NCBI RefSeq assembly: GCF_000300995.1
Contig: NZ_AMRJ01000001.1
Span: 186,001 to 250,000, forward strand
Source: Alcanivorax hongdengensis A-11-3
Lineage (GTDB): Bacteria > Pseudomonadota > Gammaproteobacteria > Pseudomonadales > Alcanivoracaceae
Length of the DNA stretch: 64,000 nucleotides
Direction of reading: 5' to 3'
Shown: positions 26,702 through 38,752 of the stretch, piece after piece
Numbering within the stretch: position 1 is the stretch's first letter
Layout of the letters: every line of letters starts with the position of its first letter
The notes under the pieces: generated by a model
What the model saw: the letters and a program-made list of their open reading frames with translations, nothing else
Told to the model about the DNA's origin: nothing
The model's database searches: none
Translations under genes and position numbers: made by a program

Positions 26702-28942
26702 TTACCCGTCCTTGCTGTCCACGCTCATGCGATCGACATTCTGGAAGCCGCGCGGCAGCTTGGCACCACGGCGCCCCCGCTCACCGTAGTAATGCTCCAG
26801 GTCCGAGGGCTTGAGCGTCAGGTGACGTTTGCCGGCATAGATGGTCAGGGCATCCTCCGGGCCCAACACCTGGACGTCCTGCACGAACTCCACCCGTTCG
26901 GCCACCCGGGCACCGGGGATCGACATCATCTTGTTGCCCTTGCCACGGGCCATTTCCGGCAGCTCCTTGACCGGGAACACCAGCAGGCGGCCTTCGTTGG
27001 AAATCAGCGCGATCCGGTCTTCCTCGGTGGAGCCCACCGGTTTCGGCGACAGCACCCTGGCGCCCTTGGGCACGGTCAGCACGGTCTTGCCGGCTTTCTT
27101 GTTGGCCAGCAGGTCGGTATAGCGCACTACAAAACCATAGCCGGCATCGGTGCTCATCAGGAAGGCGTCCTTCTCCTTGCCCATCACCGCCGCCATGAAG
27201 CTGGCACCGGACGGCGGATTGACGCGCCCGGACAGCGGCTCGCCCTGCCCTCGTGCACTGGGCAGGGTATGGGCAAGCAAGGAGTAACTGCGCCCGGTGC
27301 TGTCGATAAAGCACACCGGTTGGTTCGATTTACCCTTCGCCGAGGCCAGGTACTTGTCACCGGCCTTGTAGCTCAGGCCTTCCACATCCACCTCGTGGCC
27401 CTTGGCGGCACGCACCCAGCCCTTCTCGGACAGCACCACGGTGACCGGGTCGGCGCTGACCAGGTCGGTTTCGTCCAGGGCGGAAGCGGCATCGCGCTCC
27501 ACCAGCGGCGAGCGACGCTCATCACCGTATTTTTCCGCATCATCGGCCAGCTCTTTGGCCACCAGTTTTTTCATCTTGGCCATGGAGCCCAGGGTCGCTT
27601 CCAGGGATTCGCGCTCTTCATTGAGCTCGTCCTGCTCACCGCGGATCTTCATTTCCTCGAGCTTGGCCAGGTGGCGCAGTTTCAGTTCGAGGATGGCTTC
27701 CGCCTGGCGGTCGGAAATACCGAAGCGTTCCATCAGCACCGGCTTGGGGGCATCTTCGGTGCGGATGATATGAATCACTTCATCAATGTTGAGGAAGGCC
27801 ACCAGCAGACCTTCCAGGATGTGCAGCCGCTCCAGCACCTTGTCCAGGCGGTACTGCAGGCGACGCCGCACCGTGACCATGCGGAACTGCAACCATTCGT
27901 TGAGAATGGTATCCAGGCTTTTCACCTGCGGACGGCCATCAATGCCGATCATGTTCAGGTTGACCCGGTAGTTCTTTTCCAGGTCGGTGGTGGCGAACAG
28001 GTGGCTCATCAGTTGCGCCACGTCCACCCGGTTGGAGCGCGGCGTCACCACCAGGCGGGTGGGATTTTCGTGGTCGGATTCATCACGAAGATCGCTGACC
28101 ATGGGCAGCTTTTTCTTCTGCATCTGGTCGGCAATCTGTTCCAGCACCTTGGCACCGGACACCTGGTAGGGCAGCGCGGTGATAACGATGTCACCCTCTT
28201 CGCGCTCGTACACGGCCCGCTGCTTGAGGGTGCCGCGCCCTTCCGCGTACATGCGGATAATGTCGTTCTGCGGCGTGATGATTTCCGCCTCGGTGGGGAA
28301 ATCCGGCCCCTGGATGTACTGCATCAGATCGTCCAGCGAAGCGCCGGGATCTTTCAGCAGGTGGATACAGGCGTTGGCCACTTCGCGCAGGTTGTGCGGC
28401 GGAATATCCGTGCTCATGCCCACGGCGATACCGGTGGTGCCGTTAAGCAGCACATTGGGCAGGCGCGCCGGCAACAGTTTGGGCTCTTCCATGGTGCCGT
28501 CGAAGTTGGGCACCCACTCCACCGTGCCCTGACCCAGCTCGGCGAGCAGCACTTCCGCGTAGGGGGCCAGTTTCGATTCGGTGTAACGCATGGCCGCGAA
28601 CGACTTCGGGTCGTCCGGGCTGCCCCAGTTGCCCTGGCCATCCACCAGCGGGTAGCGGTAACTGAACGGCTGCGCCATCAGCACCATGGCCTCGTAACAG
28701 GCCGAATCACCATGGGGGTGATACTTGCCCAGCACATCGCCCACGGTACGCGCGGACTTCTTGTACTTGGCGGTGTTCTTCAGCCCCAGCTCGCTCATCG
28801 CATAGACGATGCGACGCTGCACCGGCTTGAGGCCGTCACCGATGTTGGGCAGGGCCCGGTCGAGAATCACGTACATGGAATAGTCCAGGTACGCCTTTTC
28901 GGTGTATTCCCTCAGGGGAAAACTTTCAAATTCGTCAGCCAT
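26702..28942 (-). CDS. parC: DNA topoisomerase IV subunit A
   Basis: A 746-residue subunit. The winged-helix breakage domain carries [16 protein letters not shown] and the catalytic Tyr in [10 protein letters not shown] near residue 120. The C-terminal domain is a degenerate beta-pinwheel. It cuts and re-joins DNA to unlink daughter chromosomes together with ParE. The quinolone-resistance region keeps Ser and Glu at the usual positions (HGDSACYE), the sensitive form. It is not directly abutting parE: 151 bases with an inverted repeat separate them. Confidence 0.96.
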   Translation of the reverse strand: MADEFESFPLREYTEKAYLDYSMYVILDRALPNIGDGLKPVQRRIVYAMSELGLKNTAKYKKSARTVGDVLGKYHPHGDSACYEAMVLMAQPFSYRYPLVDGQGNWGSPDDPKSFAAMRYTESKLAPYAEVLLAELGQGTVEWVPNFDGTMEEPKLLPARLPNVLLNGTTGIAVGMSTDIPPHNLREVANACIHLLKDPGASLDDLMQYIQGPDFPTEAEIITPQNDIIRMYAEGRGTLKQRAVYEREEGDIVITALPYQVSGAKVLEQIADQMQKKKLPMVSDLRDESDHENPTRLVVTPRSNRVDVAQLMSHLFATTDLEKNYRVNLNMIGIDGRPQVKSLDTILNEWLQFRMVTVRRRLQYRLDKVLERLHILEGLLVAFLNIDEVIHIIRTEDAPKPVLMERFGISDRQAEAILELKLRHLAKLEEMKIRGEQDELNEERESLEATLGSMAKMKKLVAKELADDAEKYGDERRSPLVERDAASALDETDLVSADPVTVVLSEKGWVRAAKGHEVDVEGLSYKAGDKYLASAKGKSNQPVCFIDSTGRSYSLLAHTLPSARGQGEPLSGRVNPPSGASFMAAVMGKEKDAFLMSTDAGYGFVVRYTDLLANKKAGKTVLTVPKGARVLSPKPVGSTEEDRIALISNEGRLLVFPVKELPEMARGKGNKMMSIPGARVAERVEFVQDVQVLGPEDALTIYAGKRHLTLKPSDLEHYYGERGRRGAKLPRGFQNVDRMSVDSKDG

Positions 28943-28962
28943 GTCTCAGCTCTTTTTTATTG

Positions 28963-29086
28963 ACCACAGAGATCACGGGGATCACTGGGGAAAAATCAAA
29001 TTACAAACCACTCAACGCCTGCAACCAGCGGAGCCACAAAGCCACTGAAAGGCCTGCCTCTCTGTGCACTCGGTGTGCTCTGTGGT
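28963..29086. repeat. ACCACAGAG-type inverted repeat, copy 1
   Basis: The left arm begins ACCACAGAGATCACGG and the right arm ends CTCTGTGGT. The repeat fills most of the 151-base gap between parE and parC. A shorter related element lies at 62980-63050. Confidence 0.65.
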
Positions 29087-29093
29087 TTAAAAA

Positions 29094-30980
29094 TCATATT
29101 TCGGCGAGGTTGCCCTTGGTTTCCAGCCAGTGCTTGCGGTCCGAGGCGCGCTTCTTGCTCAACAGCATGTCCATCAGCTGGTGGGTATCGTCATCACCGC
29201 TCACTGACAGGCGCACCAGCCGGCGAGTATCACGGGCCATGGTGGTTTCGCGCAGTTGCAACGGGTTCATTTCCCCCAGCCCCTTGAAGCGGGTGACGTT
29301 GACCTTGCCGCGCTTCTTCTCGGCCTTGATGCGATCCAGCACGCCGTCGCGTTCATCCTTGTCCAGGGCGTAGTAGACGTCCTTGCCCACATCGATGCGG
29401 TAGAGCGGCGGCATGGCCACGAACACGTGGCCGTTTTTCACCAGCGCCGGGAAGTGGCGCAGGAACAGGGCACAGATCAGGGTGGCAATGTGCAGACCAT
29501 CGGAGTCCGCATCGGCAAGAATGCAGACCTTGCCATAACGCAGGCCATTGAGGTCATCGTTGCCCGGCTCGATGCCCAGGGCCACGGCGATATCGTGGAT
29601 CTCCTGGCTACCCAGCACTTCACCGGAATCTACTTCCCAGGTATTCATGATCTTGCCGCGCAGGGGCATGATCGCCTGGTAGACCCGGTCACGGGCCTGC
29701 TTGGCGGAGCCGCCGGCGGAGTCCCCTTCCACCAGGAAGATTTCACTCTGGGACGGATCATCGCTGGTGCAGTCGGCCAGTTTGCCGGGCAAGGCCGGGC
29801 CACTGGTGACTTTTTTGCGGGTCACTTTCTTGGCCGCCCGCAAACGCTTCTGGGCATTATTGATACACAGGTCCGCCAGCTTCTCCGCTTCATCGGTGTG
29901 CTGGTTGAGCCACAGGGAGAAGGCATCCTTGACCACCCCGGAGACAAAGGCGGCGGTCTGCCGGGAGCTGAGGCGCTCCTTGGTCTGACCGGCGAACTGC
30001 GGGTCCTGCATCTTGACGCTGAGCACGTAGGCGGCACGGTCCCAGATATCTTCCGGGGTCAGTTTCACGCCCCGCGGCAGCAGGTTACGAAACTCGCAGA
30101 ACTCGCGCATGGCATCCAGCAGGCCGGAACGCAGGCCGTTCACATGGGTGCCGCCCTGGGCGGTGGGGATCAGGTTCACGTAGGATTCCTGAATCAGCTC
30201 ACCGCCTTCCGGCAACCAGGTCACCGCCCAGTCCACCGCTTCGGTCTCGGCGCTCATGGCGCCCTCGAACGGCTCCTCCGGCACCCGCTCCCAGCCACGG
30301 CTGGATTCCAGCAGGTATTCCACCAGCCCGTCGGCGAACTGCCAGCTTTCACTTTCACCGGTGGCCTGGTTATCCAGGGTCACCAGCAGGCCCGGGCACA
30401 GCACCGCCTTGGCGCGCAGCAAATGGCGCAGGCGCGGCACCGAGACCCTGGGCGAATCAAAATATTTTTCATCGGGCCAGAAGCGCAGACTGGTGCCAGT
30501 GTTGCGCTTGCCCACGGTGTCGATCACCTCCAGGTCACTGCGCTTCTCGCCGTCACCGAATTCCATGCGGTGCAGCTGACCATCACGCTTGACCAGAATC
30601 TCCAGCTTTTTCGACAGGGCGTTGACCACAGACACGCCCACCCCATGCAGCCCGCCGCTGAACTGGTAGTTGTTGTTGGAAAACTTGCCGCCGGCATGCA
30701 GGGTGGACAGGATCACTTCCACACCGGGTTTCTTTTGCACCGGGTGCAGGTCCACCGGCATGCCGCGACCGTCATCTTCCACTTCCACACCGCCATCCTT
30801 GAACAGCGTCACCTTGATGGACTTGGCGTGCCCCGCCAGGGCCTCGTCGACGGAATTGTCGACCACTTCCTGGATAAGGTGATTGGGGCGGGAGGTATCG
30901 GTGTACATGCCGGGGCGCTTACGCACCGGCTCCAGGCCCGACAAAACTTCAATATTTTCGGACGTATAATTATTGGCCAT
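29094..30980 (-). CDS. parE: DNA topoisomerase IV subunit B
   Basis: A 628-residue GHKL ATPase subunit. The ATP site has VDNSVDEALAGH, DDGRGMPVD and the lid GGLHGVGVSVVNALS. The TOPRIM domain has FLVEGDSAGGSAKQARDR and LADADSDGLHIATL. It powers strand passage with ParC. It comes first in the sequence parE-parC, an order shared with Pseudomonas and E. coli. A different inverted repeat sits at each end of the gene. Confidence 0.96.
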   Translation of the reverse strand: MANNYTSENIEVLSGLEPVRKRPGMYTDTSRPNHLIQEVVDNSVDEALAGHAKSIKVTLFKDGGVEVEDDGRGMPVDLHPVQKKPGVEVILSTLHAGGKFSNNNYQFSGGLHGVGVSVVNALSKKLEILVKRDGQLHRMEFGDGEKRSDLEVIDTVGKRNTGTSLRFWPDEKYFDSPRVSVPRLRHLLRAKAVLCPGLLVTLDNQATGESESWQFADGLVEYLLESSRGWERVPEEPFEGAMSAETEAVDWAVTWLPEGGELIQESYVNLIPTAQGGTHVNGLRSGLLDAMREFCEFRNLLPRGVKLTPEDIWDRAAYVLSVKMQDPQFAGQTKERLSSRQTAAFVSGVVKDAFSLWLNQHTDEAEKLADLCINNAQKRLRAAKKVTRKKVTSGPALPGKLADCTSDDPSQSEIFLVEGDSAGGSAKQARDRVYQAIMPLRGKIMNTWEVDSGEVLGSQEIHDIAVALGIEPGNDDLNGLRYGKVCILADADSDGLHIATLICALFLRHFPALVKNGHVFVAMPPLYRIDVGKDVYYALDKDERDGVLDRIKAEKKRGKVNVTRFKGLGEMNPLQLRETTMARDTRRLVRLSVSGDDDTHQLMDMLLSKKRASDRKHWLETKGNLAEI

Positions 30981-31000
30981 AGATTGTCTTGATTTCAGGG

Positions 31001-31077
31001 TCGGACGTCTGACGTCAAGTGTCGGACGACTGACAAACAGTTTGTAGCGTCAGACTTCTAGACGTCCGACGTCAGAC
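31001..31077. repeat. GACGTC-type palindromic repeat between parE and yqiA
   Basis: Both arms are built of units like TCGGACGTCTGACGTC and GACGTCCGACGTCAGAC and enclose a further hairpin (TGACAAACAGTTTGTAGCGTCA). Related units occur at 38675-38695 and 39956-39980. Confidence 0.7.
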
Positions 31078-31654
31078 TTACACCACAAAACCGCAGGATC
31101 AGCGGAATGAAGGCGTCAAAGTTATCAAAGCCGTGGCTGCCGCCCAAGCCACAATAGCGGTGGCAATCGCCGTAGTAGTCCCAGCCGTCTTCCCAGTTGA
31201 GGGTTTCGTCGCCGGTCTGGGTGAGCAGCAGCAGGTTATCCGGCTGGCTGATATCCGCCACTTCGTAGCGTTTCAGCTCCGCCAGCCAGGCCGGATCGAA
31301 CTCCCAGGCCTCGCCGGTGTGATAGTTATGCTGGATACCTGTGTATTTGTCCAGTAGTCGCCAGGGTCTGACCGCCGGATTGATCAGCGCCGCCTTGAGA
31401 TCATGGTGCTCGGCCAGCCAGGTGGCGTAGAAACCGCCCAGCGAGGAGCCCAGCAGGGCCACCGGCCCGGCGGAAGCGATGGCCGCATCCAGCTCGGCCA
31501 TGGCCAGCTTCGGCGAGGGCGGCAACGCCGGGGTGATCAAGCGCTGCGGGCAGCCCGCCTGCTCAAACACCTGCCGCAGCAACCCCGCCTTGTGGGACGC
31601 CGGGGAACTGTTGAAGCCGTGGATGTAGAGGAGGGAGGTTTGCGGGGCAGACAT
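31058..31654 (-). CDS. yqiA: YqiA-type esterase
   Basis: A 198-residue alpha/beta hydrolase. YIHGFNSSPASHKAGLL at the start and LGSSLGGFYATWLAEHHDLKAALINPAVRP with the nucleophile Ser match E. coli YqiA, which hydrolyses short acyl esters in vitro. The physiological substrate is unknown. The conserved neighbourhood cpdA-yqiA-parE supports the assignment. Its 3' end lies inside the GACGTC palindromic repeat, so the last residues (VSLTSDV) come from repeat DNA. Confidence 0.9.
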   Translation of the reverse strand: MSAPQTSLLYIHGFNSSPASHKAGLLRQVFEQAGCPQRLITPALPPSPKLAMAELDAAIASAGPVALLGSSLGGFYATWLAEHHDLKAALINPAVRPWRLLDKYTGIQHNYHTGEAWEFDPAWLAELKRYEVADISQPDNLLLLTQTGDETLNWEDGWDYYGDCHRYCGLGGSHGFDNFDAFIPLILRFCGVSLTSDV

Positions 31655-31666
31655 GTGGATACCCGA

Positions 31667-31754
31667 TTGATAATTGAGAATGGATAATTGATAACAAAAG
31701 AGGCTCTCAAGCCCCGCCGTCGTTGTCCATTATCAATTCTCAATTATCCATTAA
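31667..31754. repeat. GATAATTGA-type inverted repeat between yqiA and cpdA
   Basis: AT-rich arms (GATAATTGAGAATGGATAA and its near-complement) enclose a GC-rich loop of about 30 bases. The repeat fills the whole 100-base gap. It differs in base composition from both neighbours. Confidence 0.75.
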
Positions 31755-32576
31755 TCAGTAGCCCTTCACCGAGAAATCCACCTCGAAGGTGATGCCCTGC
31801 ACCCGGCTGACGGCGGTGTCGATGCGACCGTCCGGGTAGAGATCCAGCCAGCGGTAGCCCGGGTTGGCATCATCCACGGCGAAGTCGTCGCTTTTCGGTT
31901 TGAACTGCACGCAGGTGCTTGGCACCGCCAGCATGCGCACGCCATTGCGCTCGCTGTCGTATTCCTGGTGCACATGGCCCCAGATGATGGCCTTGACTCG
32001 CGGGTGGCGGTCGATCACTTCAAAGAACTTGTCGGCACTGCCGACCACCTGGGTATCCAGCCAGGCACAGTCCATGGGCACCGGGTGGTGGTGCAGGCAC
32101 ACCATCAGGTTATCGCCCTTGGCATCGCGCAGGGACTGGTCGAGGAATTTCAGGTCTTCGTCGAACAACTCACCGGGGACCTCACCGGGGATGGTGGAGT
32201 CGAGCATGACGATGGTCCAGTTGCCCACATCCAGCACGCAGGGGCTCATGCGATGGTGGTGGGAATTGAGCGCCTTGAGCATTGGTGCGGGCTTGTCGTG
32301 GTTGCCTTCCAGCCAGTAGACCGGCGCCGGAAAGCCGGCCAGGGCCTGGTCCAGCCGCTGATAGGACTCGAAGGAGGCATCCTGGGACAGGTCGCCGGTG
32401 GCCAGGATCAGGTCCGGGTTGGGCTGCTCCTGGCGGATCAGATCCAGCACCCGATCGAGGCTGAACTGGGTATTGAGCCCCAGCAGCTTGCCTTCGGTAT
32501 CGGCAAACAGATGGCAGTCCGATAACTGCACAATTCGTAGGGGCTGCAACTGCTGCGTCAAGATCCCCGCTCCCAT
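31755..32576 (-). CDS. cpdA: 3',5'-cyclic AMP phosphodiesterase CpdA
   Basis: A 273-residue calcineurin-like phosphoesterase. Metal-binding motifs are in order: QLSDCHLF (D-x-H), ATGDLSQD (GD), EGNHDKP (GNHD), LHHHPVP and WGHVHQE (GHxH). It hydrolyses cAMP in the cytosol and so lowers CRP/Vfr-type signalling. ATG 32576 is used here; a TTG at 32561 with GGGAG ahead of it would give a protein five residues shorter. Gene order matches E. coli. Confidence 0.94.
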   Translation of the reverse strand: MGAGILTQQLQPLRIVQLSDCHLFADTEGKLLGLNTQFSLDRVLDLIRQEQPNPDLILATGDLSQDASFESYQRLDQALAGFPAPVYWLEGNHDKPAPMLKALNSHHHRMSPCVLDVGNWTIVMLDSTIPGEVPGELFDEDLKFLDQSLRDAKGDNLMVCLHHHPVPMDCAWLDTQVVGSADKFFEVIDRHPRVKAIIWGHVHQEYDSERNGVRMLAVPSTCVQFKPKSDDFAVDDANPGYRWLDLYPDGRIDTAVSRVQGITFEVDFSVKGY

Positions 32577-32676
32577 GTCGTTTTTTCTTGGTTCTGGGGC
32601 CCCATCCCCATGGACGTCGTAGACGTCACAGCCTCACTTATAACCAAGATGATGGCAGTTTTCTAGGAAGAGCGTC

Positions 32677-33134
32677 TCACTGTCCGCCACTGACCCGGCG
32701 ACGCCAATCCTGGCTGTTGTCCCGGCCATGGTCATGTAGATGGCGCAGCCACTCGGCCAGGAACAGGTTCCATTGCGCCTTTTCGTCCGGTTGATGCATA
32801 TGCCGGTTGGGGTAGGCATAGCGGGCGTTGACGCGGCGGAAAGGCCGCGCCTCGGTGACTTCCGCCAGGCGCGCATCGTGATACAGGCGCACAGTCAGGC
32901 GCGGTGCCGGCATGTGTGCCAGCAGCTCCTGGTCCTCCAGGCGTACCGTGGTGGTGTAGGGAGAGCGCTCCAGCACCTTCATGTGCAGGGTATGCGGGTG
33001 ATGGTCATGCCCCACCTGCACATCCATGGCATCGCGCTCGCCCAGCGCCTTCATCAACGGCAACAGACGGGCATAGTTTTCCTCGCACTGTGTCATCAGC
33101 GCGCGAAAATCCAACCGGTAGCGGTTTCGCCGAC

Positions 33135-33138
<4 letters not shown>
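32677..33138 (-). CDS. yqiB: DUF1249 protein YqiB
   Basis: A 153-residue soluble protein of unknown function, matching YqiB: YRLDFRALMTQCEENYARLLPL near the start and TVRLYHDARLAEV, RYAYPNRHMHQPDEKAQWN later. It starts with GTG 33138 and overlaps the nudF stop by four bases (GTGA), so translation is coupled. Conserved next to nudF and cpdA in gammaproteobacteria. Confidence 0.9.
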
Positions 33139-35711
<2,573 letters not shown>

Positions 35712-35801
35712 CCGCGGAACTGGCCCAAACAGGCGGTGTTAATTTTCTGTACTTGCCAGTACCATAATGATTAACCAGACACACAAAAAGAGTGCACCAG
35801 A

Positions 35802-37229
35802 ATGAAGCGTAGCCCGGCAACGCCCCTAGTTCTTCTTCTTACCTCACTGGCCAGTGCCGTTCAGGCCGCTGACCTTACTGAAGTCGCCAACGCAGCCTGG
35901 AGCTACGACGGCACCTGGCGCGCCGCCCGCCAGACCTGGGAAGCGGATCAGGAAACGCTGGTACAGGGGCGGGCCGCGCTGCTGCCGACCATCGATGCCA
36001 GCCACCGCCATTCGGAAATCAACCAAACCTACGAATCGACGGGTGACCTGGAGATAGACGGTAGATCTCGTTCCACCTCGGTGACGCTAACGCAACCGCT
36101 GTTCCGCCTGGATGCCTTCTACGGCTACAAGGAAGCCAAGTCGCTGACCTCCGTAGCCCAGGCCGAGTTCTACCAGTCCCGCCAGGATTTCGTGCTGCGC
36201 GTGGCGCAGGGCTACTTCGGCGTGCTGCGCGCCTGGGACACCCTGGTGTCCGCCCAGGCCGAGGAGAAGGCGATCAGCCGGCAGCTGGAACAATCCCAGG
36301 AACGTTTCGACGTGGGCCTGGTGGCCAGCACCGATGTGGAAGAAGCGCGCGCCGCCTACGACCTGGCCCGGGTGAACCTGATCGTCGCCGAGCAGGAATT
36401 CGATATCGCCCGCGACCAGTTAGAAACACTCACTGGTCGTAAATGGGAGACGCTGGCGGAGTTGCGCGACAATCTGCCGATGGAGGGGCCGCAACCGTCA
36501 AAAATGAATGCCTGGATCGATAAGGCCGCGTACCAGAATCCGCAGATTCTCGCCGCCCGCTACAGCGCCAAAGCAGCGGGTTTTACGGCCGACCGACAAC
36601 TGGGGGCCATGCTTCCAAAGGTTCAATTGTTCGCTGAGTATCAGCACAACCACAATACCGATCCAAGCGTCTCGGGAGGCGATCCCGGCAATCAACTCAC
36701 GCAATTCTACTCGACGCAACCGGACACTAATTCAAAGACTATCGGCATTGAAGTAACCGTGCCGCTGTTCCGCGGTGGCGGCCTCAACAGCCAGCGCAAG
36801 CAGGCGGCCCTGCTCGCCGACGCCGCCGGCCAGCGGTACCAGCAGACGATTCGCGACATCAGCCAGCAGGCGCGCAGCGCCTACCGCACGGTGGAAGCCG
36901 ACGCCCTGCGCGTGAGCGCCCGCAAGCAGGCCATTCGTTCTGCCCGCTCTGCCCTGGAGGCCACCCAGTCCGGCTACGAGGTAGGCACCCGTAATGTGGT
37001 GGACGTGCTCAACGCCCAACAGGCGCTGTTCGCCGCCGAGCGCGACTATGCCAACGCCCGTTACGACTACATCATCAACTCCCTGACCCTGAAATCCACC
37101 ACCGGCGACCTGCAGCAGGGCGACCTGGCGGCCATCAACCAGTGGTTGTCGGACACGGAAACTCTGAACATCTACCAGCCGGACCTGGAAGGCCGCAGCG
37201 ACGCGCTGGTGCCGGATACACGTTATTGA
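35802..37229 (+). CDS. tolC: TolC-family outer-membrane efflux channel
   Basis: A 475-residue outer-membrane protein. The Sec signal (TPLVLLLTSLASAVQAADL) is followed by two repeated coiled-coil halves typical of TolC (AYQNPQILAARYSAKAAGF in the second), with VNLIVAEQEFDIARDQLETLTGR and VVDVLNAQQALFAAERDYANARYDYI at the equivalent ends. It forms the trimeric exit duct for tripartite efflux and type I secretion. Divergent from thiC-nudF, the E. coli and Pseudomonas arrangement, where the Pseudomonas member is OpmH. The C-terminal 20 residues are variable. Confidence 0.93.
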   Translation: MKRSPATPLVLLLTSLASAVQAADLTEVANAAWSYDGTWRAARQTWEADQETLVQGRAALLPTIDASHRHSEINQTYESTGDLEIDGRSRSTSVTLTQPLFRLDAFYGYKEAKSLTSVAQAEFYQSRQDFVLRVAQGYFGVLRAWDTLVSAQAEEKAISRQLEQSQERFDVGLVASTDVEEARAAYDLARVNLIVAEQEFDIARDQLETLTGRKWETLAELRDNLPMEGPQPSKMNAWIDKAAYQNPQILAARYSAKAAGFTADRQLGAMLPKVQLFAEYQHNHNTDPSVSGGDPGNQLTQFYSTQPDTNSKTIGIEVTVPLFRGGGLNSQRKQAALLADAAGQRYQQTIRDISQQARSAYRTVEADALRVSARKQAIRSARSALEATQSGYEVGTRNVVDVLNAQQALFAAERDYANARYDYIINSLTLKSTTGDLQQGDLAAINQWLSDTETLNIYQPDLEGRSDALVPDTRY

Positions 37230-37236
37230 AAGGCAA

Positions 37237-37392
37237 TGTAGGAGCCATGCTTGCATGGCGAACCGAGCCCTAGCGAGGAAAAGGCGTTGCAGGATCCTCC
37301 GGAATCTCACCTGAGGAATCGGATACGCCTTCTCGCCCTGTGGTGCTTGTGCTTCGTTTCGTGAGGTTCGCCATGCGAGCATGGCTCCTACA
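37237..37392. repeat. REPIN-like inverted repeat, copy C, with long spacer
   Basis: The 27-base arms (TGTAGGAGCCATGC.. and its complement with one mismatch) are separated by about 102 bases that contain a second pairing (GAAAAGGCGT / ACGCCTTCTC). It begins eight bases after the tolC stop. Confidence 0.8.
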
Positions 37393-37405
37393 ACAGCCCC
37401 TGCTT

Positions 37406-38662
37406 TTACTGTTCACTAATCAGTTTAAGCCCCTTCTCCAGCGCCCCACGATTGGCTTCCACCACCGCTGCTGCCGCCTGCCCCTGACGCTGGCGTTGAT
37501 CCGGATAACGGAACAGCGCCTGCAGGGCAATGGCCAGGGCATCCGCATTGTCCACCAGGGTCAGGGCACCGGCGTCATCCAGCAGATTGGAGATGGCGGT
37601 AAAGTTGTGCAGGTGGGGGCCAGTGAGCACCGGCTTTCCCCAGCCGGCCGGTTCCAGCAGATTGTGCCCGCCCACCGGCACCAGGGAACCGCCCACAAAG
37701 GCCACGTCGGCCACCCCGAACAACATCAACAACTCGCCCATGGTATCGGCCAGGTAAACCTGGGTGTCGGCGGCGATGGTGTCCTGCTTGCTGCGCCGGG
37801 CCAGGCCAAGTCCCTGCTGGCGGACCAGCTGGGCCACGCTGTCGAAACGCTCCGGATGCCGGGGCACCAGCATCAGCAGGGTCTGCGGTGCCGTTTCCAG
37901 TAGAGCCTTGTGCGCTGCCAGCACCGGCTCGTCTTCACCGGGATGGGTACTGGCGGCGATCCACACCGGACGCTCGCCAATAGCGGCACGTAAATCCCCT
38001 GCCGCCTGACGCACAGCATCATCCAAACTCATGTCGAATTTCACGCTGCCGATGGCATGGACCCGTTCCGGCCAGGCACCCAGAGCCACATAGCGTTTCG
38101 CCTCCACCGGGGTCTGCACCGCCAGGGCATCGAAGCGCGCCATCATGGGCCGCACCAGACGGGGAAACTTGCGGTAGCCCCGGTAGCTTTTCTCCGACAG
38201 CCGCCCGTTCATCAGCATCAGTTTGGCTCCGTGACGCTTCACCGCCGCACACAGGTTGGGCCACAACTCGGTCTCCAGCACGATCACCGTTTTCGGATCG
38301 AAAGCCCGCAGGAAACGGTTCAGTGCCGTGGGCAATTCCCAGGGGCAATACACATGGGTCACCCGGTCACCGAACAGGGCCTTGACCCGCTCCGAGCCGG
38401 TGGGCGTGGTGGTAGTCACCAGCAGCGGCGTATCCGGGTAATCCGCCAGCAACCGCTCGATCATCGGCACCGCCGCCAGGGTTTCCCCCACCGACACCGC
38501 ATGAACCCAGAGACTGTTTTTCAGGGTACCGGGCCGGTATCCCCAGGCCATGCGCTCCTTCCAGCGCTGACGATAGGCCGGCGCCTGCCGCCCCCGCAAC
38601 CACAGCCGCAGGAACAGAAAAGGAAGCAGTAAATACCAGATGACAGAGTAAAAGGTTCGCAT
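37406..38662 (-). CDS. waaA: 3-deoxy-D-manno-octulosonic acid (Kdo) transferase
   Basis: A 418-residue GT30 enzyme. A membrane anchor (FYSVIWYLLLPFLFLRLWLRG) is followed by VHAVSVGETLAAVPMIERLL, VLETELWPNL with the catalytic Glu, and the CMP-Kdo site FVGGSLVPVGGHNLLEPAGWG. It adds Kdo to lipid IVA during lipopolysaccharide synthesis on the cytosolic face of the inner membrane. Convergent with tolC, divergent from an FAD oxidoreductase. Confidence 0.95.
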   Translation of the reverse strand: MRTFYSVIWYLLLPFLFLRLWLRGRQAPAYRQRWKERMAWGYRPGTLKNSLWVHAVSVGETLAAVPMIERLLADYPDTPLLVTTTTPTGSERVKALFGDRVTHVYCPWELPTALNRFLRAFDPKTVIVLETELWPNLCAAVKRHGAKLMLMNGRLSEKSYRGYRKFPRLVRPMMARFDALAVQTPVEAKRYVALGAWPERVHAIGSVKFDMSLDDAVRQAAGDLRAAIGERPVWIAASTHPGEDEPVLAAHKALLETAPQTLLMLVPRHPERFDSVAQLVRQQGLGLARRSKQDTIAADTQVYLADTMGELLMLFGVADVAFVGGSLVPVGGHNLLEPAGWGKPVLTGPHLHNFTAISNLLDDAGALTLVDNADALAIALQALFRYPDQRQRQGQAAAAVVEANRGALEKGLKLISEQ

Positions 38663-38674
38663 AGGGTTTCTTGT

Positions 38675-38695
38675 GTCGGACGTCGGACGTCGGAC
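38675..38695. repeat. Three tandem GTCGGAC units
   Basis: GTCGGAC is repeated three times without a gap just upstream of waaA. It belongs to the GACGTC family seen at 31001-31077 and 39956-39980. Confidence 0.7.
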
Positions 38696-38713
38696 ACCCG
38701 GCGCCCGACCCGT

Positions 38714-38727
38714 CTATGCTAGCATAG
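38714..38727. promoter_or_regulatory. Perfect palindrome between waaA and the FAD oxidoreductase gene
   Basis: CTATGCTAGCATAG is an exact 14-base palindrome, 26 bases before the ATG at 38753. It may be an operator or part of a -10 region (TATGCT). Confidence 0.35.
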
Positions 38728-38752
38728 CCGCACTGTTCAACGATGGTGAGCC

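Noticed and set aside
26702..28942. Quinolone-resistance change in ParC
   Set aside because: The resistance-determining region reads HGDSACYE with the sensitive Ser and Glu.
26792..28963. A 723-codon plus-strand open frame opposite parC
   Set aside because: Antisense shadow of parC; composition is biased to His, Gln and Gly, and no motif is recognisable.
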